This document shows, one piece after another, positions 1-13,132 of a stretch of 64,000 nucleotides of DNA. Below the pieces are notes generated by a model that ran no database searches, was not told the DNA's origin, and worked only from the letters and a program-made list of their open reading frames with translations. Position numbers and translations under genes: made by a program. The DNA is from Cordia subcordata (lineage: Eukaryota; Streptophyta; Magnoliopsida; Boraginales; Cordiaceae), in assembly GCA_028554755.1 (NCBI GenBank), contig JAPTOF010000011.1:5174501-5238500 (forward strand), in the 5' to 3' direction. Numbering within the stretch: the stretch's first letter is position 1; the number at the start of each line of letters is the position of its first letter.

Positions 1-2159
1 TTGTAAAGCATTGTCCATAAGGTTTCAAATCAAATATGTAATAAAGATAAGTAGTTTTGAGCTATTATACGAACCTAAGGCCATTCACAAGAAGCGTAAG
101 TGTCGATACCCTTTATAACGCCTCGTCTCCACCTTATGCCCTTCTCATCTTCTTCTTTTTCTTCATGTTTAAGCTCTAATCTTTAGTGAATGCTCTTCAA
201 TGTGACAAAGGCTCAAGACTAAGCAAATTCCATATCTTCCAATTCAAGACAAGATGCTTTTAGTAATTCAAATATAATTTTTAAATATAATTTTCAATAT
301 CAAAATCATTTAATCAATATAATAATTAATATTACTCCAATAACTAAAGAGCATTAGGTTAAAACTATGAAATGGAGAATCAACAAGTAGCTTTACTTAG
401 GGCAGAGGTTTTCTATTTAGTGGTCAAACCAATAAGTGTAATGGCTAATTTTGGAAACTTCAATTCAATGATGCAACATTTAAGAAACTTGGGCCTTACA
501 GTTCCTAGTTAAGAAGACCAAGATGACTTGAATTTAGAAGAAGGGGTTACTTAATTTTAGATTAGGAGAATTATTTTATTTAAGAAAATAATTGTTTCCC
601 AAACTTGGTTAATCCTAATAGAAATGGCAATATGAGTGAAGATTCACGGCTCGACCTGCTTAACTTGCGGGTCAATCCAAAAAGAGATGTTATGAGAACT
701 CCTTCTTAATAAACTCAAAATAAAAAATAAATAAGAGTTAAGCAAGACCTTTTCATTTTTATGATAAAACAAGAAAATCAGTGTTTGCTATACAAGAGAA
801 TTGTTTTGATTTTTTTTTTAACAAACCCCCACCCCAACCCAATTCTCCACCCCTACAAGATTTGAATCTAGTCATCATTTTCAAAACATAGTCTCGCCCA
901 TTTAAACTACCTCTAATCTTGAGAATTATTTTGGTATAATTATATGTTTGTGAATCCTTAAACCTTGTGACATGTTTGCTTATAATATTATAGATTTATA
1001 CAAAATCTCAAGGAAGTTATATTATACACCTTAAGGATTGTGTATCCACTAAGTACTATGCACCCTCAATAAACAAAGGCTATAAAATTTATGAACAAAT
1101 AGTATAAAAATTATGAAGAAACACATCAATTAAATTGTTCACAACTCTACACAATGTTAATATTGTAAGCAAACAGTATAAATATTCTAAACAAAGGTGA
1201 GGAAGCACGAGAAAATATGATGGTGAAGGAGCATGGTATAAATTGCAAATATCTCATATATCTTCCATTTGCAATTAGGATGGCCAAATTTGATGCTTCC
1301 TTTTAATCTTTTTATTTCTAGGATTTGTACTGAAAGTCTTATAAATAATTAATTGGTCCATGATTTCAAGTCTAATACCATTTTTGGATTCAAAGGGCAT
1401 ATTTTAATAAGGGCTATTTGAAAAGTCATTTTTAGTTAGATTTAGGTGTAATTGGGAATATTATACAGTTAAGTGTGTTTGTCTAATTAAGTAAGTATTT
1501 GATCAAAGGTGAATTAGGTATAATAGGACTTCCTCAATTACACTCTCTAATTCTCATAGAAGGAGGAGTGAATTGGTACAATTACATTGTGTAATTACTC
1601 TCTAACAATTTTTCGTACTCTTTTATTCTTTTTATGTTTAGCATGCTTCACTATAGAATAAATATAAATAAATAATATAAATATTTAAAATTAAAATGAA
1701 TAAGTACTGAATTTAAAAATACATAATACTATACAACTAGAAAATAACTGAAATGTAAATAAATATTTTTAAAAAATATTATAATTAAATATTACTATAT
1801 TTTTGGTAATATAGTAATTAAATATTATAATTTTTAAGCAAAAAAATTTAAAATTTAGCACTTATTATTTAATTTAATAATTAAAAATAAAATATTACTT
1901 TATTTTTGGTAAATGATATTTAATTTAAAAATATTAGTAGTAGACAATTTTTAGTTTCGTAAATTTGCATTTATAACTCATAATATTTTAAATAAGCCAT
2001 ATTTACTTTTATAATACATAATATTTTATTTTATTATTTTTAAAAAAATAACATTTTAAAATATTTGTTACCATTAATATAAATTTTAAAAACAAAAATT
2101 TATTTTAAAGATAAACAATTTAACTATGTAATTACCATTTGTACTATGAAATATGTTAC
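1..2159. other. AT-rich DNA, no gene recognised
   Basis: No coding region, RNA gene or transposon end that I can name. Bases 1440-2158 are very AT-rich and begin and end with similar 'gtaatta' motifs, as in many plant MITEs, but I could not define terminal repeats or a target duplication. A short open stretch at about 367-510 has no recognisable domain and runs into stops. Confidence 0.5.
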
Positions 2160-5100
2160 ACTGATGTGTCTTTATATGTTGTAATAAATTCCATTATTTT
2201 GCATGTAATTATCAAAGTGATTAAAGTGAATTATTTTGTAAATTATTTGATCCTATCTTGTTCGAGAAAAGAAAAGATTTTTTGAGACCTATAAGAACAA
2301 TTTGAAGAAAATTTTAGGCAATTGGAGTTGAAGAAGATGTTTTGAGACCTACTGAGTTCCAAATAAGGTGATTCTTGCAGTTATGGAAAGCTAATTCACA
2401 GGGCTACAACTTTCCTATTGATCTCAGCCTAGATCTGCGTTTAAGATGGTAAAAAATATCGGTCAAAGAAGAGTATAAAAACTGGCAGTAGTTTCCTAAT
2501 CTAAGTGGGATTTAAAAAGGAATTTAATACCATTATAAATACCCAGAAAACACAACAAAAAAATGAGGACTTCAACCTTACAATTTGCAAAAGACTTGGA
2601 TTTCAAAAGGAATTTGATACCATTATAAATACCACAATATACAACAAAAAAGAGGAATTTCAACCTTAGAATTTGCAGAAGATTAAATTGAAGAAAAAAT
2701 TTAGGAAGCAACTTTGGAGGAGAACTTCGTCAACTTATTTGTCTAATAATAATACAATGAGTTTTTCTTTTCTCAATTATTTTTCACTTTTTACTTTGAA
2801 CTTAATTATGAACTAAATCTCCATGATTCAAGGTGATTGTTAATGATTATTTTTATTCATGTTTCAAATTCTTTGGGATTTATTTGATTAATCTTATTTT
2901 ACTTTATTATTATTAAATTTTTGGTTAATCATTATTATTCCTGTAGCTAATTTTCGTTAGTACAAAATTTATACTTTTTACCATATAGGAATCTTGTAGG
3001 TTCTTGTGAGTGCAAATATAAATCGATTAATAGGGCTAAATTTAATTAATTATTTCAAGATTGAGATAGGTTATGCCACTGAGATAGCCTATGCCCTTAT
3101 AGTCTCAATTAATTTTCTAAGACTTGTTAGATTAATTAATTAAAAAAAAGTGAGAGATAATTTATACCATTGAGATAAATTATGTCTCAACAACTTTATT
3201 TAATTAATCTAGTTGTATTAGAGCTTGTAGCCTAATGACTTGCGCTTAATTGGAAATTCTGGAGTTAACGGATATGAATAGGATAATTTTTTGGCTATCA
3301 CCCTGAATCGTGAATTCCCTTAGATTTAAGTCTTGCAATTTTTTTGGTTGATTTAAACAATTATTTTTCTTTTAGTTAATTTAATTTCTTTTCTTTCAAT
3401 TTAGTTTAATCTAAAATTTATTTTCTTCTTCTTAGTTAATTTTGTTATTTTTTTTCTAGCTTAGTTTAGAATTTATTTTTTTCTTTTTAATTCCTAGCAA
3501 CAATATTGATTCTCCATGCTTTGACCCTCGAGTTGCATTCGTGTGATAAAAAGGATAAAATTTGTAATTTTGTCGTTGACTGATTTAACTGTTATTATTT
3601 GGCCATACAGCAATGTGGTCAAAAATTTTATCCTCTTTATCACATGGATTTTCTTACCATGTCATTTTATGGCCAAATAATAACAGTTAAATCAGTCAAT
3701 GACAAAATTACAAATTTCTTTTTTTTTTATCACATGAATGCAACTTGAGGGTTGAACCACAGGGAATTGGGATTGTTGCTAAGAATTAAAAGAAAATAAA
3801 ATAAATTCTAAAGTTAATTAACAAAAACTAAAGAAATTAACTAAGATGAAGTAAACAATTTTTAGATTAAACTAAATTAAAAAAGAAAATAAATTAAATT
3901 AGCTAAAAGAAAAATAATTGCCAAAATCAACAAAAAAAGTTGCGAGACTTAAATATGGGGGAATTCACGATTCAAAGTGATAACCACAAAATTATCCTAT
4001 TCATGTTCATCAACTCTGGAATTTCCAATTAAGTGTAAGGGGTTAGGCTACAAGCTCTAATGTACCTAGATTAATTAACTAAAGTTGTTGAGGCATAATC
4101 TATCTCAATGGCATAAATTATCTCTCACTTTTCTTTAATTAATTAATTAATCTAACAAGTCCTAGAAAATTAATTGACACTACAATGGCATAGGCTATCT
4201 CAACAGCATAACCTATCTCAATCTTGAAATAATTAATTAAATCTAGTCCCGTTAATTGATTTATATTTGTACCCACAAGAACCTACAAGATTCCTAAATC
4301 GTGAAAAGTATTTTAACGAAAATTAGCTACTAGTATAATAATGATTAACCAAGAATTTAATAGTAATAAAACACAAATACAAATAATTAAATAAATCCCA
4401 AATGATCCGAAACATGAATAACAATAATCATTAACTATCATGCCGAATCATAGGGATTTAGTTCATAATTAAGTTCAAAACAAAAAGTGAAAAAGAATTG
4501 AGAAGGGAAAAAATCATCGTATTATTTTTAAACAAATAAGTTGACAAAGTTCTTTGTCCCAAGTTCTTCGACAAAGTTGCTCCCCAATTTTTTTCTTCAA
4601 TTTAATCTTCTGCGAATTCTAATGTTGAAGTCCTCTTTTTTTATTGTGTATTGTAGGTATTTATAAAGGTATCAAATTCCTTTTCAAATCCAAGTCTTCT
4701 ACAAATTCCAAGGTTGAAGTCCACTTTTTTTGTTGTGTATTGTGTGTATTTATAATGGTATCAAATTTCTTTTGAAACCCCACTTGGATTAGGAAACTGC
4801 TACCAGTTTTTGTGCTCTCTTTTGACCGACCATTTTTATAATCTTAAAGATAGATCTGGGCTAAGATCAATGGGGAAGATAGCCCTATGAATTAGCTTTC
4901 CATAACCGCAAGAATCACCCTATTAGGACCTCTATAGCCCAAGTTATGTGCAACATACTGAAATGTGTCCAGCAGGTGATAAGAATTTTTCAAACGTGTT
5001 GCGACTAATTTTTCACCTTGATCCCTCTTGAATTTGGAAAGGTAGTCTTCATAAGAATTGTAGCCCTGTCTCTTAGAAGTCCAGTAACTCAAGAATCACA

Positions 5101-5510
5101 TGATTTTGACCTCTAGAGGGGAAGTTATGAGAAAAATACCAAAACTGGTCGAACAGGAAAAACTTTCTAAAAATTAACACCAAAGTCACTTGTCATATTC
5201 ATTCGCCAACAACTTTATTTGGAAGAATGACCAAAGTTCCTTGTTTTCTATGAGATATTGATCTTTGATCCTTACATTTAAGCCCAATACTTCTCCATTA
5301 AATTAGCCTAACTCAAGTTATCATCGATCTTCAACTCCAATTACCTAGAATCTTCTTCAAATTGCTCTTCTAGGCCTGAAAAATTCTTTTCTTCTATTGA
5401 ACAAGACTAGATCAAATAATTTATAAAATAAATCACTTTAATCACTTTGATCTATGCAATTATATGCAAAATAATAGAATTTATTACAAAATATGAATAT
5501 ACATCACACT
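2160..5510. repeat. 3.3-kb imperfect inverted repeat made of two facing LTR copies
   Basis: Bases about 2160-3609 return as reverse complement in about 3666-5510, around a spacer of about 55 bp (3610-3665). The arms match in order: the 'gccaaataata' block beside the centre, the 'cacagggaattggga' block, the Pro/Leu-rich-looking spacer DNA, two tandem units of about 85-90 bp (2510-2680 and 4625-4790), and the outer 'atcactttaatcactttgatc' block. The right arm has about 350 bp (4930-5290) that the left arm lacks. On the minus strand the right arm starts TGTGATG just after a purine-rich tract (5508-5522), which fits the 5' end of an LTR next to a polypurine tract. I therefore read the arms as two LTRs of one Athila-like family with their 3' ends facing each other. 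Confidence 0.8.
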
Positions 5511-7250
5511 CCCAAACCCACTCATTACTTGTCCTCAAGCAAAGGAATAAATAAACTCAAGAAAAGAAATATTTTGTCGAGCACAATGAAAAGAACCACA
5601 CAAACAACCATAAATCAATAGTGAGACAAAAATCATACAGCCAAGCATGCACACGACACAACACTTACTAAGAATGTGCTCTTTAATTACTCACTTCAGT
5701 CATATCACCTCTTTTAGCCAATTTAAGCACGTCAGGTAATTAACAAGAAAATGAAATTGACTTCACAGAACTTTGCTAGACCCAGAGTTATTTGACTTCA
5801 TGTCACTAAGACACAATAAGAGTAAAGTGTTATCCCCACAACTTTCTCACATTTTTTCATTGTTCAATTTTTTTTCCATTTTTTTTGCTTTACACACTTT
5901 TCACTTTCCAAAATACAACAAAATAACAATTGAATCACATGAATGATAATTGTGTCATTTTGAAACTTATCCACTTCTTTTTTTTTTTCTTTTTTCACTT
6001 TTCATGCTTTGCCTTTTTGGCTTTCTCTCTCTCTTTCTCTTTCTCTCTTTTTCGAATGGGGAAACACATAAGAAAATGATATTATCACATTTTAACACAA
6101 TAAAGTAACAATTCAGCAAACTTCCTACTGGGTCTAACACAGACTTACGAAATTGCCTTCTTCTCCCCATTAATCACCCTTATGACGCTTCCAGAAAATG
6201 ACACAATCAAAGCAAGCAATGACAGATTTATAGCAAAGACAGAACAATTGCGCCAAAAATTCACTCACCAATCATGCAAATCTCACTATTAAGTCAAAGT
6301 CACCTGTGCAATTCAAGCTCATATATGCTAAACATTTTCAAATTTATCCCATTTTTACCCTATTGACACATGATCTTAGAAGCACATTGTTGTTCATTCT
6401 TACCCTCACCTCCAAACCCAAATCTTGCACTGTCCTCATTGCAAGAAACATTAAACATTGATCGTGTCTCAAGTTTTACGCCCCCAAGCGTGCGAATCAT
6501 TCGTGGTATATCGAATTCGAGTGCGGGTATCATCTCTACAAGGAGGCTACCTTAGTTTGGTCTTTATGTGCTTGGGTGCCTAAAACTAGTTATGTGCATG
6601 CGTGTGTGCTTTCTTTAGGATGGAAAGGAGCTTGGAAAAAGGAAAATAAAAACTAAAATACGGAGAAACTTAATAGTGTCAAGCTAAGGAATGAAACCTA
6701 CAAAGAAGAAGGAAACCTAGGGTGATTGCGCTATGACTTAACTCGGGCTATGATAACGAATTAGGTCTATCTATTGCCGTTTTGTTGATTGGGGGTCTTT
6801 TCACCAACTAGTGGTTCAACCCGTTAGCTGGGTTTAAAGCTAATAGTCAATCCCTCCTAACTTGTGCAATCTGTGCTTAGAACCTATCCTCTTGGTTGGC
6901 TTAAATCCAAGGACTAGCACATAAACACTACGTGACATTAAAGCTCAATTAACCAACACTAACGTGGGTGAGGGCTGCTCTAATCTAAGTTAACTTATTC
7001 GCTTGGCTGGGTTTAAAGTCAAGGACTAGCACCTAAACTTGACTAAGCAAAGCATGTAACTTATTAACTAGATTTAAAGCTAAAGCCCACTCTACTAAGC
7101 AAAGTCATGAATTAAGCACAATCATATCACCCATATAAGTAGACAAAAGCATTTGAAACACAAATAACATATGCAAGTTCACTTAGGTATTTTAACAAAC
7201 ATATAGACATGAATCATCTAGTAAATGGGCTTTTCTTTTTTGTTTCTTTG
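5508..7250 (-). mobile_element. Degraded Athila-like retrotransposon debris (3' UTR, polypurine tract, LTR piece)
   Basis: Bases 5508-6460 resemble the non-coding 3' region of the larger element at 15.5-17.0 kb: both share the 'cttgtcctcaagc'-type motif beside a polypurine tract and a 'tgtgtcatttgaaactta' block (5952 and 16080). Bases about 6480-7250 resemble 13515-14300, including the 'agtgcgggt(a/g)tcatctc' block typical of the 3' end of this LTR type. No coding sequence remains. The order of the parts does not make one intact element, so this is probably a nested or rearranged remnant. Family assignment rests on motifs and synteny with the better preserved copy. Confidence 0.6.
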
Positions 7251-7720
7251 GGTCTACAATAAGTTTTCAATTTAGTCTTAGCAAATGGATTTTTAATGTG
7301 ATTTAGTGAATCATATGGGAATAGTAAGATTCGAATTGTGAATTGTACGATTCGACAACGATTCACCAATAGCTATGATTCACCTTTAAATACGCATCAT
7401 TTAATCAATGAATCGTACGATATGAATCGTGAGTCCTAAAATTTTGATAACTATAATCCAGAGCTATATCAAACTTAGCTGCTGTATGCACGTACATAAC
7501 ACAAACGCGTGAAACACCACGCCCTTTCCACAACAAAAAGATAATGAAATTTTCCTTGCACCATCCAATAAAATATGAATGTGTTACTATTTTTGCTAGT
7601 CACATAAACATTTTATCACAAGATCCTTATGCCTTGGAAAATAATAACAATGGGTGCAAAGAAGGAACAGACAGCAGAAACTAGAAAGAAGAAGAAGACG
7701 AGGAAATCACGAAAGTCTAC
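7251..7720. other. Intergenic, no gene recognised
   Basis: Contains short degenerate inverted motifs around 7325-7430 ('gaatcgtacgat' type) that look like an old MITE, without clear ends. No coding signal seen. Confidence 0.4.
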
Positions 7721-7842
7721 CTTACAGCATCTTCAAGGTTAGTAGTTTCACAAACAACAAGGGGAGCTGGCGTCATTAGGTCACCAACAACCTTCCCATT
7801 AGTTTAGCTGAGTAGTTTCTGAATCTCATTGAATGTCTGCCG
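7721..7842 (-). pseudogene. Relic exon of a CBSX1/CBSX2-type CBS-domain protein
   Basis: Read on the minus strand this stretch encodes about 40 residues closely matching the segment between the two CBS motifs of plant CBSX1/CBSX2, including the tract VGDLMTPAPLVV and the following TNLEDA. CBSX proteins are plastid regulators of thioredoxins. The exon ends at an intact-looking GT donor (7719-7720) at the place where a Leu-Leu-Glu stretch would continue, but no neighbouring exon is visible on either side. A Lys codon of the family is replaced by TAA at 7804-7806. It is a single-exon gene fossil, probably a duplicated fragment, not a working gene. Confidence 0.75.
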
Positions 7843-9276
7843 CAACATCATGAATTAGAGAAACTGCAATCTGGTAAAGAGTTCTAGCAATAATGATAGC
7901 TACATTATTTCTCTCCTAGTCAATACAGAGATGCTACAACAAGCCAAACAAACTAGAATTCGCCCTACAACGGTGGTAAGTAGAGAGAAAAACTCAAATC
8001 CTCGAACGGCCAAGAACAGTTTAATTATGAATAAGTGTTTTTTTTGTTTTTTTGAGAAGTGTTAACATCCCAAAGATTGCATAATGCGCTTCAAGAGTAG
8101 AAAATTCTGAACCATGAAGCTTGCCATTCAACCTCAAACTTGAAATGAAGCAAGAAATGAGATTGCCATGACGCAGAGCCAGGTTATTCTCTCTCAATGC
8201 GTAGAGTCCATTTACAGCATAGGTTCTCTGTGAAGTTTGTGAAAACAGCCAACAAATAAACATGCAGGTATTGCATATCCAAGAAATAGAATATTTATAC
8301 CTTTAAAAGTAAGGTATGCTATTTTTGACACCATCTATAACCAGTGCTTTAATACTTAAATTCAGATTCCAAAATATAACATCACAATAAACCTGAATTT
8401 TACACGCTCCAGCAACATTAGCATTCAGGAGATTGTCATATCAGTAGGGTATATGCATATGTATAGGAGATTGTCATATCAAACGATTGTCCATCGAAAT
8501 GCTGCAACAACCAACTTAATTTATCTTCCCAGCGTCTATAACTTTTAAGTTCTATTTAGCCAAAAAAAGAAAACTTACAAATTTTACATAGAGCAGCTTT
8601 CCACATGCTTGAACCAAAACCATATAGTCTGATTTCAGTACTTCACACAGCAAGGAATCCAGTTATCAAATTCTATTCACAAAATTCTTGAATGAGCAGA
8701 TCTCTTCGCATACACATACATACATTTTACATACAGTTACACAATACGTTTACTGCTATAATAGTCTTGATGTTCAATGGAATACTTGACCAGATGCATA
8801 AAACTCACTCTCAATAATTACTGGCCTCAAGAATTCGTCATGCATGAATTCCAAAGCAAAAGATACCAGAAATTGCGTCTTCCTGACATCCTGATTCAGC
8901 TCCTTGCTCAACTTCATCCATCGCAATTAAAGGTAAAAACGACTGTAAATTATGCCATAACAACTACAATAGTACATGCTATGTTACACAAATGTCTGAC
9001 AGGAGAATCCGCTTTGGACAAAAATACATGAACTAACCAACAAATAACTAGACAAAACCGGGTCTAAAAACGACTAAGTAGTAAGGACACAGTAAAAAAG
9101 ACCAAGGTACCAAAGATATAGGAAAAGGAATGAAGGGGAGAAACAAGGCAATAAACTATATAAATACCCTCAAAAACTTATAAAAAGAACACCCCTGTCA
9201 AGGAAAAGAAAGAGAACAACAGAAGTAGAACCAAGGAAACAAAATCTCAACCGTCTCAGCCTCCACAAGAATACAG
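7843..9276. other. Downstream of NBP35: probable 3' UTR plus intergenic DNA
   Basis: The part nearest the NBP35 stop (about 8800-9276) probably includes its 3' UTR, but I could not fix a poly(A) site. A minus-strand open stretch at 8021-8263 has no recognisable domain. No other gene seen. Confidence 0.35.
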
Positions 9277-11049
9277 TTAGGCACCATTCTCCATTCTTGA
9301 TACATTTACTTGTGCCAACAGTTCATCTATAATTGTCCTGAGTGCAGGGGCACTGACTCGGCATTTACTATCAGCAAAGCAAGATCTTCCTTCTTCAGCT
9401 GCTTTACCTAGCTGAGGGTCCAGTGGTACCTTCCCGAGGAAAGGGACTCCCATATCATTGCACATTTTAGCAGCTCCGCCACCACTACTATCAAAAACTT
9501 CACTGACAGCAACCAAGTTCAGCATTTCCGGGGCTTTCTCTCTCAAATAAGCCAGGACCCACTCCGTCATGTCTTTATGCTCACCGGCCTCTGACATACT
9601 CATGAACTTGAATTCAGACAATGGCTGGCACAAACCACTCATATTCTCAACCACCCCAAGAACTTTCAGCCCAACTTTCTTGCAGAAGCTAATTTCTTTC
9701 CGCACGTCTATTAGAGATACCTGCTGCGGCGTGGTAACTATAATAGCGCCATCTACTCCAGTTGCTTGGAGGAATTGGACAATTGAGATATGTTCATCTG
9801 AGGTCCCTGGTGGAGCATCAACCACTAGAAAATCTAGCTCACCCCAATAAACATCCTTTAGGAACTGCTTAATGATTCCATTCTTGCGAGGGCCTCGCCA
9901 AATGACAGCTTCATCCGGGTGAGGGAGCATGAATCCAATGGACATGACCCCAAGGCTGGACTCAACATAAACAGGAGACCATCCAAGGTTACTCTGATGG
10001 ATCTCTTGCCCTTCTAGACCAAGCATCTTCGGAATGCTTGGGCCGCAAATATCAATATCAAGAAGACCTACCTGAAAATCCATAGATGCCAGAGCAAAAG
10101 CAAGTTGAGCTGAGAAGGTGCTCTTGCCAACCCCTCCTTTGCCAGATAAAACAAGTATCTTGTGCTTCACCGTGGCCATTCGTTCAACAATGGCAACCAA
10201 GTCTGCAAGAGAATTAGATCAAAATTAGAATTCCAACCAAGCATATCAGTTCAAGAAAAGATAAACACAATAGGAGCAGCTTCAATAACAGACTACTTAA
10301 ATCAAAGGGTGTCTAGAATCATTCAACTAGCAAATTTTGGTAGACCACATGTATCAATTCGTGGGTGAGATAGTCTTCCCATCTTAAAAACTCCACCTTC
10401 TCTGTGTAAAAAGTCCTTTTGAGTGTCTGATTTTCAACGCCAGAGCAGGCCACAGAAAAGCATAGCAATCGCGTAGAGCAGAATTCGAGGAGTGAAAAGA
10501 AAAATAAGAAACCGATAACAGTTGAACTCAAATAGGATATGCTTTAAAATCAGCAAAAGAAATACATATTCTAAAACTGCAGTTCTAAAACCTAAAATTA
10601 ACACATATATATTTAGTGAGATAATTGCAAAACAAAGACATATTCTGTAACTATAGCTGTACAACTTAGAACTGATATGTCAATTTAGTGATATAATTGC
10701 AAGAAGAAAAACATAATTTAAAAAAAAAAAAAAAAAAAGAAAAGAACGAAGCGCAGACCAGGGTCAGGGCCTTTAGGGGCGGTAGCGCAAGCCTCTTGAT
10801 TAGGGCAACCGGCGCAAGCATCTGATTTTCCAGCTGACTCCGATTGAGGTCCCGGGCAATCTGAAAAAATCAAAAATAAAACACGAAAATCCAATTTAAG
10901 AGAATTTTCTACTTGAAGAGAAAAATAAAATAAAATAAAATAATCAAAAGGAAAAAAGAAAAACGAAAGTGAAATTGAAAGAAAAAGCTGAGAAAAGACG
11001 TACGTTCATTAGCGTTCTCGGGAATTTCATTATAACTTCCGTTTTCCAT
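9277..11049 (-). CDS. NBP35: Cytosolic Fe-S cluster assembly factor NBP35 (three exons, 357 aa)
   Basis: P-loop ATPase scaffold that assembles 4Fe-4S clusters in the cytosol (CIA pathway) and passes them to cytosolic and nuclear proteins. Coding exons on the minus strand: 11049-11004, 10860-10759 and 10202-9277. All junctions are GT-AG and the phases agree, giving 357 residues, close to the usual plant length of about 350. The N-terminus carries the cluster motif C17-X13-C31-X2-C34-X5-C40. The deviant Walker A GKGGVGKS is at 70-77, followed by DIDICGPS and the [12 protein letters not shown]alker B-like tract. The CPxC motif that yeast Nbp35 has after ENMSG is missing: here the text reads ENMSGLCQP, with one Cys. 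Loss of that motif is known for plant NBP35, which lacks a CFD1 partner and works as a homodimer. The start is the first Met, continuous with the conserved N-terminal ANEHCPGP block. Splicing was inferred by eye. Confidence 0.95.
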
Positions 11050-11365
11050 TTTTTTCTGATTCGATTGAATTAGCTGAGCCGGAAAAGAGACGCGAACTTG
11101 TTGCCTTTATAGTCGCCAAGCCGCCGACTTTTCGAGCCGGCTTCAGACCGGGGAATGAACCGGATGGATGCGGGTCAGAAATGCGTACTGCACACACTTT
11201 AAAAAACCGAAAGAAACAAAAAATCGTGTTGTTGAATTTTGGAGAAGGAAAAGTTTATAGAAGGCGAAGTTTTGCAATTTTTCTGATACCCATTTTATCC
11301 TTGTCTCTTTTCATAATTATAATAAATGTCATCTCTATGTATCCTAAACCCTAACTATAAAGCTT
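11050..11365 (-). promoter_or_regulatory. Probable NBP35 5' UTR and promoter region
   Basis: The roughly 300 bases before the NBP35 start codon are less AT-rich near 11090-11180 and contain no ORF. I could not identify a convincing TATA box or defined elements. Assignment is by position only. Confidence 0.4.
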
Positions 11366-12361
11366 TAGACCCTATTTGGATTCAAGGGGGAAATTTAATA
11401 AAAGAAAGAAAAGGAATATAAAAAAAAAGGAGGAGATGATTAATTATGTTTAAATTTAAATTAAAGTATTTTTTATAAAAGAGAGGAATATAAAGGATTA
11501 TTATAAGTATTTTGGGTTTAAATTAGGAAAGAAATAGAAAACAGAGATAGAGTATAAATTTATTTTTGTATCCTTTTTCTTATTTTGATTCTATACACAT
11601 ATTCACTTTACCTTAAATGGAATAGCAACTTTGGGAGAAAGTAGCAACAGCTGAGAAGAAAAAAAAATATGCAACGATTCAATGAAGGATATAGGGTTTA
11701 ATTGTGATTAAGATAAAAGTTAGGGGCAAAATTGTATTCGCATATAATTAAAGAATCCTCTCCCTCCAATTCGGACTTTACCCCCTAATTACATTGAAAG
11801 TAATGGACGAAAAAGAATGGGTTAGAAGGGATTTAGAATCCCCTTCCTTAGTTTAGGTGGAAGGAATATGGTGAAATGGGGCTAAGGAAGGATTTAAGTC
11901 ATTCTTCCATATGCTTTAAAATTGATCTTCCCAAATTAGGGAAAAATAAAAAGAGAGGATTCATTTTTTATTGTAATGACTTTTATATCCTTCAGTTTAT
12001 GTTTAACATAAAATTAAAAAGGATATAAAAGTCTACTTCACTCTTTCCATTTTCTTCCCTGTGCAAATAATTAAAAAAAAAATCTACAATCAACGTTTTC
12101 TTAATAAAATTTTCTCAATCGAAACAGGAATTAATCTTTTCCTCTTTTTTCCTTTATAATTCATCCTTTATTTTCTTTTATTAAACTCTCTCCCTTGAAT
12201 TCACACAGTGTTAGAGGGATTGAAAATAGAAAAAATGGAAGGATGAAACTTATTTCCTCCTTACCACTCCCTTTCTAAAACTCTCAAACCAAATAGAAGA
12301 AAGATTTCTTTATTCACTCCATCGCCTCCTTTACCATTTCCCTCAATCCAAACATATGGTT
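11366..12361. mobile_element. Possible non-autonomous TIR element (about 1 kb)
   Basis: Starts with 'ccctatttggattcaaggg' and ends with the near reverse complement of it, 'ccctcaatccaaacatatgg'. The inside is low-complexity AT-rich DNA with no ORF and scattered copies of the same purine-rich motif, so it may be composite. No clear target duplication was found. Confidence 0.45.
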
Positions 12362-12406
12362 AATAAGTCGCTTTAAGTTACAATATAATCTATTATTTAT
12401 TACATT

Positions 12407-12908
12407 TAGGGGTGAGCATTTTGTTATAATCGAGTCTAACCAAAACCGAATTTTCGAATTGCTAAAAATGACTAATCGAAATTGAACCAAATAATACTAT
12501 TAACCGAAATTATTTAACGGAATTTTTTCAGTTAAGTTTCGGTTATAACCGAATTGTTCCAAAAAAATCATAAATTATTCAAAACTAACTTAAATAACCA
12601 AATTTCTTTGTAATTATAATAACTAAATTGAAATATTCATCATGAAAATCCATATTATGCATCTAAGAATAATATAAACTTATAAACATATATGAACATA
12701 AACTTGAAAAATAATAACTAAATATTTTTTAAATAAAAAATTAACTATTTGGTTGTTCAGTTATTAATCAAAATTGAACCAAAAATTGAATTTTTTTTTC
12801 ATTTTCAATAACCGAAACCGAACTAAATATAAATAACCAAGCCAAATTTTATATTTCGGTTAGGTTCCGTTCAGTTATTCGATTATAATCAAATAATGCT
12901 TACCCCTA
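12407..12908. mobile_element. hAT-type MITE, 502 bp, with 8-bp target duplication
   Basis: Terminal inverted repeats read TAGGGGTGAGCATT at the left, and the complement of TAGGGGTAAGCATT at the right. Both continue inward to a shared 'gattataatcga'-type block. Flanking 8-mers are ATTACATT (12399-12406) and ATTACATC (12909-12916), which match at 7 of 8 bases. An 8-bp duplication and a TAGGG end are typical of the hAT superfamily. The inside has no ORF and is rich in 'aaccgaa' motifs. Confidence 0.85.
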
Positions 12909-13132
12909 ATTACATCAGAGTAAAATGTCTTAACAGTTGTGTTACATTGAAGTTGTACAATACCTAGACTAAAAAAACCACTAATTTCCCTGTGTTGTAA
13001 AAAATGTTGTTAATACCTCCCTATATAATAAATAATATGACACCCTAAAAATTGAGGATTTGTGCAACATTTACTAAAATTGACATCAAATTCTGTTGGG
13101 TTAATTTCTTCAAACACCCAAAAGTAAACCAA

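Noticed and set aside
9569..9850. Plus-strand open frame opposite NBP35 exon 3
   Set aside because: Shadow of the real gene; no domain, no separate promoter.
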